A stretch of 43,548 bases of DNA from Chloroflexota bacterium (GTDB lineage Bacteria > Chloroflexota > Chloroflexia > Thermomicrobiales > UBA6265). The position numbers and the translations under genes are program-made. Of this stretch, positions 41,100-43,548 are shown one piece after another. The notes below the pieces were generated by a model. The model had not been told where the DNA came from. It was given only the letters and a program-made list of their open reading frames with translations, and searched no databases. Position 1 is the stretch's first letter, and every line of letters starts with the position of its first letter. The DNA is taken from assembly GCA_023389575.1 (NCBI GenBank), contig JAEWEG010000009.1:1-43548 (forward strand), written 5' to 3'.

Positions 41100-42022
41100 T
41101 GGCAGCCGATGCGAACGCCCCCGCTCCCGTCGACAGCAGGAACTTCGAGGTCGCGGTCGACCCCAATCGTGGACGCCAGGAAGTCAACCGTGTTTTCTCG
41201 AACGTGGTCAAGTACGGCCTGCTCCTCGTCTACATGGTTATCTGCCTCTATCCATTCGTCTGGATGGTGGTCACATCCCTGCGCGACCAGCGATCGGTCT
41301 TCACCGCTGGCTCGTCGCTCTGGGTGTCGAACCCGAACTGGCAGAACTACGCCGATATCTGGGACTCCGCCAATATCCCCCGGGCATTCATCGTCACCAT
41401 CGTGATCACCGCGGCCTGCATGGTGCTGACCATCCTCACCACGTCGATGACGTCGTACGCGCTTTCCCGGTCAAATTTCCCCGGGAAGCAGGCGATCCTG
41501 TTCTGCCTGCTCGCGACCCTGCTCATACCGGGCGAGATGCTGGTGATTCCCACGTTCTACGTGAACCGCACGTTTGGCTTCGTGGGCGATGGCAAGGCGT
41601 TGCTCGCGGTGATCCTCGTCACCACCGCCGGCGCCCAGGCGTTCAACGTCTATCTCATGCTCGGGCATTTCCGCACGATCCCCAAGGATCTGTTCGATTC
41701 CGCCGAGCTCGATGGCGAAACCTACTTCGGCACGTACTGGCGAATCGCCTTCCCGCTGATCCGCCCGGCCGTCGCCACCATCACGCTGCTGACCTTCATG
41801 GGAGTCTGGAACGCCTATCTCATCCCGCTTGTGTACCTGGCCCCACTCCCGGACTGGCAAACACTGACCATTGCTCTGGTACAGTATTCGAAACAGTTTC
41901 AAACGCTCTATCACATCATGGCCGCCGGGGCGGTCATTGGCCTCGTGCCAGTCATCGTGGTATTTATCTTCCTTCAGCGCTACTTCATTCAGGGCCTCAC
42001 CGAAGGCGCGACGAAGGGCTGA
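41099..42022 (+). CDS. Sugar ABC transporter permease, MalG-like (CUT1)
   Basis: 307-residue second permease subunit, starting at the ATG that shares its A with the upstream TAA stop; GGAGG lies 8 nt upstream. The N-terminal ~35 residues are soluble, and six helices follow. The coupling motif is F-D-S-A-E-L-D-G-E-T-Y-F (about 199-210) and the C terminus carries Q-R-Y-F-I-Q-G-L-T-E-G-A-T-K-G, the classic MalG-type ending. There is no ATPase gene in the operon, so a shared MsmK/MalK-type ATPase elsewhere must serve it. The strong hairpin after the gene ends the operon. Confidence 0.93.
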   Translation: MAADANAPAPVDSRNFEVAVDPNRGRQEVNRVFSNVVKYGLLLVYMVICLYPFVWMVVTSLRDQRSVFTAGSSLWVSNPNWQNYADIWDSANIPRAFIVTIVITAACMVLTILTTSMTSYALSRSNFPGKQAILFCLLATLLIPGEMLVIPTFYVNRTFGFVGDGKALLAVILVTTAGAQAFNVYLMLGHFRTIPKDLFDSAELDGETYFGTYWRIAFPLIRPAVATITLLTFMGVWNAYLIPLVYLAPLPDWQTLTIALVQYSKQFQTLYHIMAAGAVIGLVPVIVVFIFLQRYFIQGLTEGATKG

Positions 42023-42342
42023 CACTTCGACAACTGACGGTATGGATGGGGGGACGAAGGACCCGGGCGCGTGGCTGGCGCCCGGGTCCTTCGCGTTCGC
42101 ACCGAACCTGGCGGTATCCGGTGCCAGCGGTACGCCTTTCCATCCCGCGGGATGCTCGTGGCTTGGTCTCCTGATTTCCGGCTTCGCCTGGCCCATCACG
42201 GATGCCTTGCGCCCGTCTTCCATACTCGTCACCCATCGAGATATGGGATGCTGGTCACCACGCTCGAATCAAGTTCGGACCGCGATATCCAGATGCGCCA
42301 CACGCCGCCGCGGGTATCGGGATAATGAAGCAGGGAAACGTC
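42023..42342 (+). other. Spacer before the rhodanese gene
   Basis: 320 bases. The left part holds the strong terminator of the sugar operon. The rest has no gene and no clear promoter hexamers; a short inverted repeat (CCCAT/ATGGG, 42232-42247) lies about 100 bp before the rhodanese start. Confidence 0.35.
42055..42093 (+). terminator. Strong terminator of the sugar importer operon
   Basis: A perfect 16-bp stem: 42055-42070 (CGAAGGACCCGGGCGC) and its complement 42078-42093, with a 7-nt loop, 33 bp after the last permease. No T-run follows on the plus strand. Confidence 0.75.
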
Positions 42343-43275
42343 ATGCAGGGATCAGGGCACGGGCAACGCACGATGGGTCGCCGGGGCGTGCTGGTTGGCA
42401 TTGCCGCGGGATTGACGCTGAATCCCGGGCTCCAATCCGTGCCCGTGGCGGTTGGACGGGATGCCACGCCCGCGTTCACGCCCGAGGACCCGCTGGTCGA
42501 CGCGGCATGGCTCCGGGAGCGGCTGGGAGACGGAGCGCTCCTGCCGGTCGGTTTCATGCCGCCGGACGAATTCGCCGCGGGGCACATTCCTGGCTCCGTG
42601 CAGCTCGACTGGCCTGAACTGGAGCTGGCCGACACGTCAGATGCCGCGGTCGCGGAATGGGAAACGTCGGTTTCGGCCATTCTGGGCGACCGCGGCATCA
42701 CGACGGAATCCGATGTGGTGGTCTATGACAACGACACGCTGTTCGCGGCTCGGCTCTGGTGGCTGTTGCGGTACCTCGGACACGAGCGAGTCCATATGCT
42801 CGATGGTGGACTCGCCGCCTGGAAGGAGGCCGGGGGAGACATCGTCGACGGCGAGTCAGTCCCGACCGCGACCTCGCCCTACCCCGGAACGCCGGCGCCG
42901 GACACCCTCGCCCAGTTGGACGAGGTGCTCGACGCGCTTGGCCGCGATGATGTGGTGATCATTGACGCACGGACCGAAGCGGAGTTCGAAAAGAGACACA
43001 TTCCCGGCACGGTCAATGTCAATTACCCGCTCAATGCCGCCGAAACGTCTCCTCGTACCTGGCTGCCGCGCGCCGATCTGCTCGCGCTCTACGAAAGCGT
43101 CGGGGTTACGCCGGACAAGCTCGTCATCCCCTACTGCTCGTCGGGAGTCCGTTCGGCGGTGACGGCCTTCACCCTCCACATGATCGGCTTCGAGCGGGTG
43201 GCGCTCTACACCGGCTCGTGGAACGAATGGAACGCCCATCCGGGCACCCCGAAGGAACCCGGCGGGCCGACCTGA
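42343..43275 (+). CDS. Exported sulfurtransferase with two rhodanese domains
   Basis: Tandem rhodanese-type sulfurtransferase, 310 residues from the ATG at 42343, which has AGGGA 6 nt upstream; the ATG at 42325 is the alternative. Residues 12-37 look like a Tat-type or Sec signal (G-R-R-G-V-L-V-G-I-A-A-G-L-T-L). Domain 1 (about 48-160) includes G-H-I-P-G-S-V-Q-L-D and the structural loop V-V-Y-D-N-D-T-L, which lacks a cysteine, as in inactive first domains. Domain 2 (about 180-300) has I-D-A-R-T-E-A-E-F and the active-site loop Y-C-S-S-G-V-R-S with Cys265. G-S-W-N-E-W near the end is usual for thiosulfate/3-mercaptopyruvate sulfurtransferases. It would move sulfane sulfur to cyanide or thiols in the extracytoplasmic space (inference). 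Confidence 0.9.
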   Translation: MQGSGHGQRTMGRRGVLVGIAAGLTLNPGLQSVPVAVGRDATPAFTPEDPLVDAAWLRERLGDGALLPVGFMPPDEFAAGHIPGSVQLDWPELELADTSDAAVAEWETSVSAILGDRGITTESDVVVYDNDTLFAARLWWLLRYLGHERVHMLDGGLAAWKEAGGDIVDGESVPTATSPYPGTPAPDTLAQLDEVLDALGRDDVVIIDARTEAEFEKRHIPGTVNVNYPLNAAETSPRTWLPRADLLALYESVGVTPDKLVIPYCSSGVRSAVTAFTLHMIGFERVALYTGSWNEWNAHPGTPKEPGGPT

Positions 43276-43548
43276 CCCTCGCATTCACCTGGAATCAACG
43301 ATTCCATCTGTTCGCGATGGTCTTTGCGTCCTCCACTGTGGACGCTACCGCAAGGAGCCGTCCGACGCACGCGCCGCCTCCGCTTCCCCCGCTCTCGTTG
43401 GATCGCTTTCCGGTATCGTTCCCAATCATCACGAGTTAACCGTGTCTATCGGTCGACCAGCGATAATGCCCGCTGATTCGCACCCTCACCAGGCAGGAAC
43501 CATCCACCTTGAGCGCCCCGACCGCCCTCGACCGAAGACTTTCGACCA
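43276..43548. other. Right-end region with a possible start of a further gene
   Basis: A small stem (GCGTCC/GGACGC, 43326-43345) lies 50 bp after the rhodanese stop. At the extreme right, a TTG at 43509 opens a frame beginning M-S-A-P-T-A-L-D-R-R-L that runs off the edge. An AGGA-type site lies about 14 nt upstream, rather far, so this is only a hint of a gene. Nothing else is visible. Confidence 0.25.

Noticed and set aside
1..43548. tRNA, rRNA, CRISPR, insertion sequence or integron
   Set aside because: No T-loop-like GGTTCGA-type arms, no rRNA-like stretch, no regularly spaced repeats, no transposase motifs or terminal repeats were seen by eye.

Overview
The window is GC-rich chromosomal DNA from a free-living heterotrophic bacterium. 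The best fit is the Chloroflexota, near the Thermomicrobia/Sphaerobacter group. This is inferred from high GC, many twin-arginine export signals on secreted enzymes and binding proteins, Ala-Ser-Pro-Val/Ala-Thr-Pro-Val linkers after signal peptides and lipoboxes, and the mix of families. No rRNA, tRNA, CRISPR array, transposase or phage gene was found.

Layout. 1-2180: the 5' end of a leftward exported protein, a patatin-like phospholipase on an AT-richer patch, and an empty junction. 2181-5983: two tandem AbgB-type M20 amidohydrolases and dapF. 6137-9907: a 39-residue membrane peptide, a surface protein with a sortase-like C terminus, and a large S9-type beta-propeller/hydrolase protein whose catalytic residues appear lost. 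10126-14074: two tandem Tat-exported amidases. 14161-16351: a TspO-like membrane protein and a duplicated-domain secreted protein. 16559-22278: a compact membrane/stress operon (MFS exporter, TauE/SafE, HdeD, membrane-anchored phosphodiesterase, EEP phosphodiesterase). 22602-26237: a Tat-exported oligopeptidase B, a small membrane protein and a lipoprotein. 26711-32631: a complete five-gene oligopeptide ABC importer. 32709-35710: a soxR divergon, in which soxR faces a three-gene operon (luciferase-family protein, NADPH:FMN reductase, MFS exporter) whose genes overlap by ATGA. 35715-38179: an AI-2E family transporter, a conserved Cys-rich small protein with its own promoter and terminator, and a Nudix hydrolase. 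38570-42022: a CUT1 sugar importer (binding protein plus two permeases, no ATPase) behind a LacI-type operator that lies within the promoter. 42343-43275: an exported tandem-rhodanese sulfurtransferase.

How it fits together. Much of the window suits scavenging of peptides, amides and sugars: exported oligopeptidase B and amidases act outside, the dipeptide/oligopeptide importer brings products in, and the AbgB-type hydrolases act in the cytoplasm. Two regulatory circuits can be read from the DNA. One is a SoxR operator in a 19-bp promoter spacer driving a redox/efflux operon. The other is a CelR/CebR-like operator in the promoter of the sugar importer.
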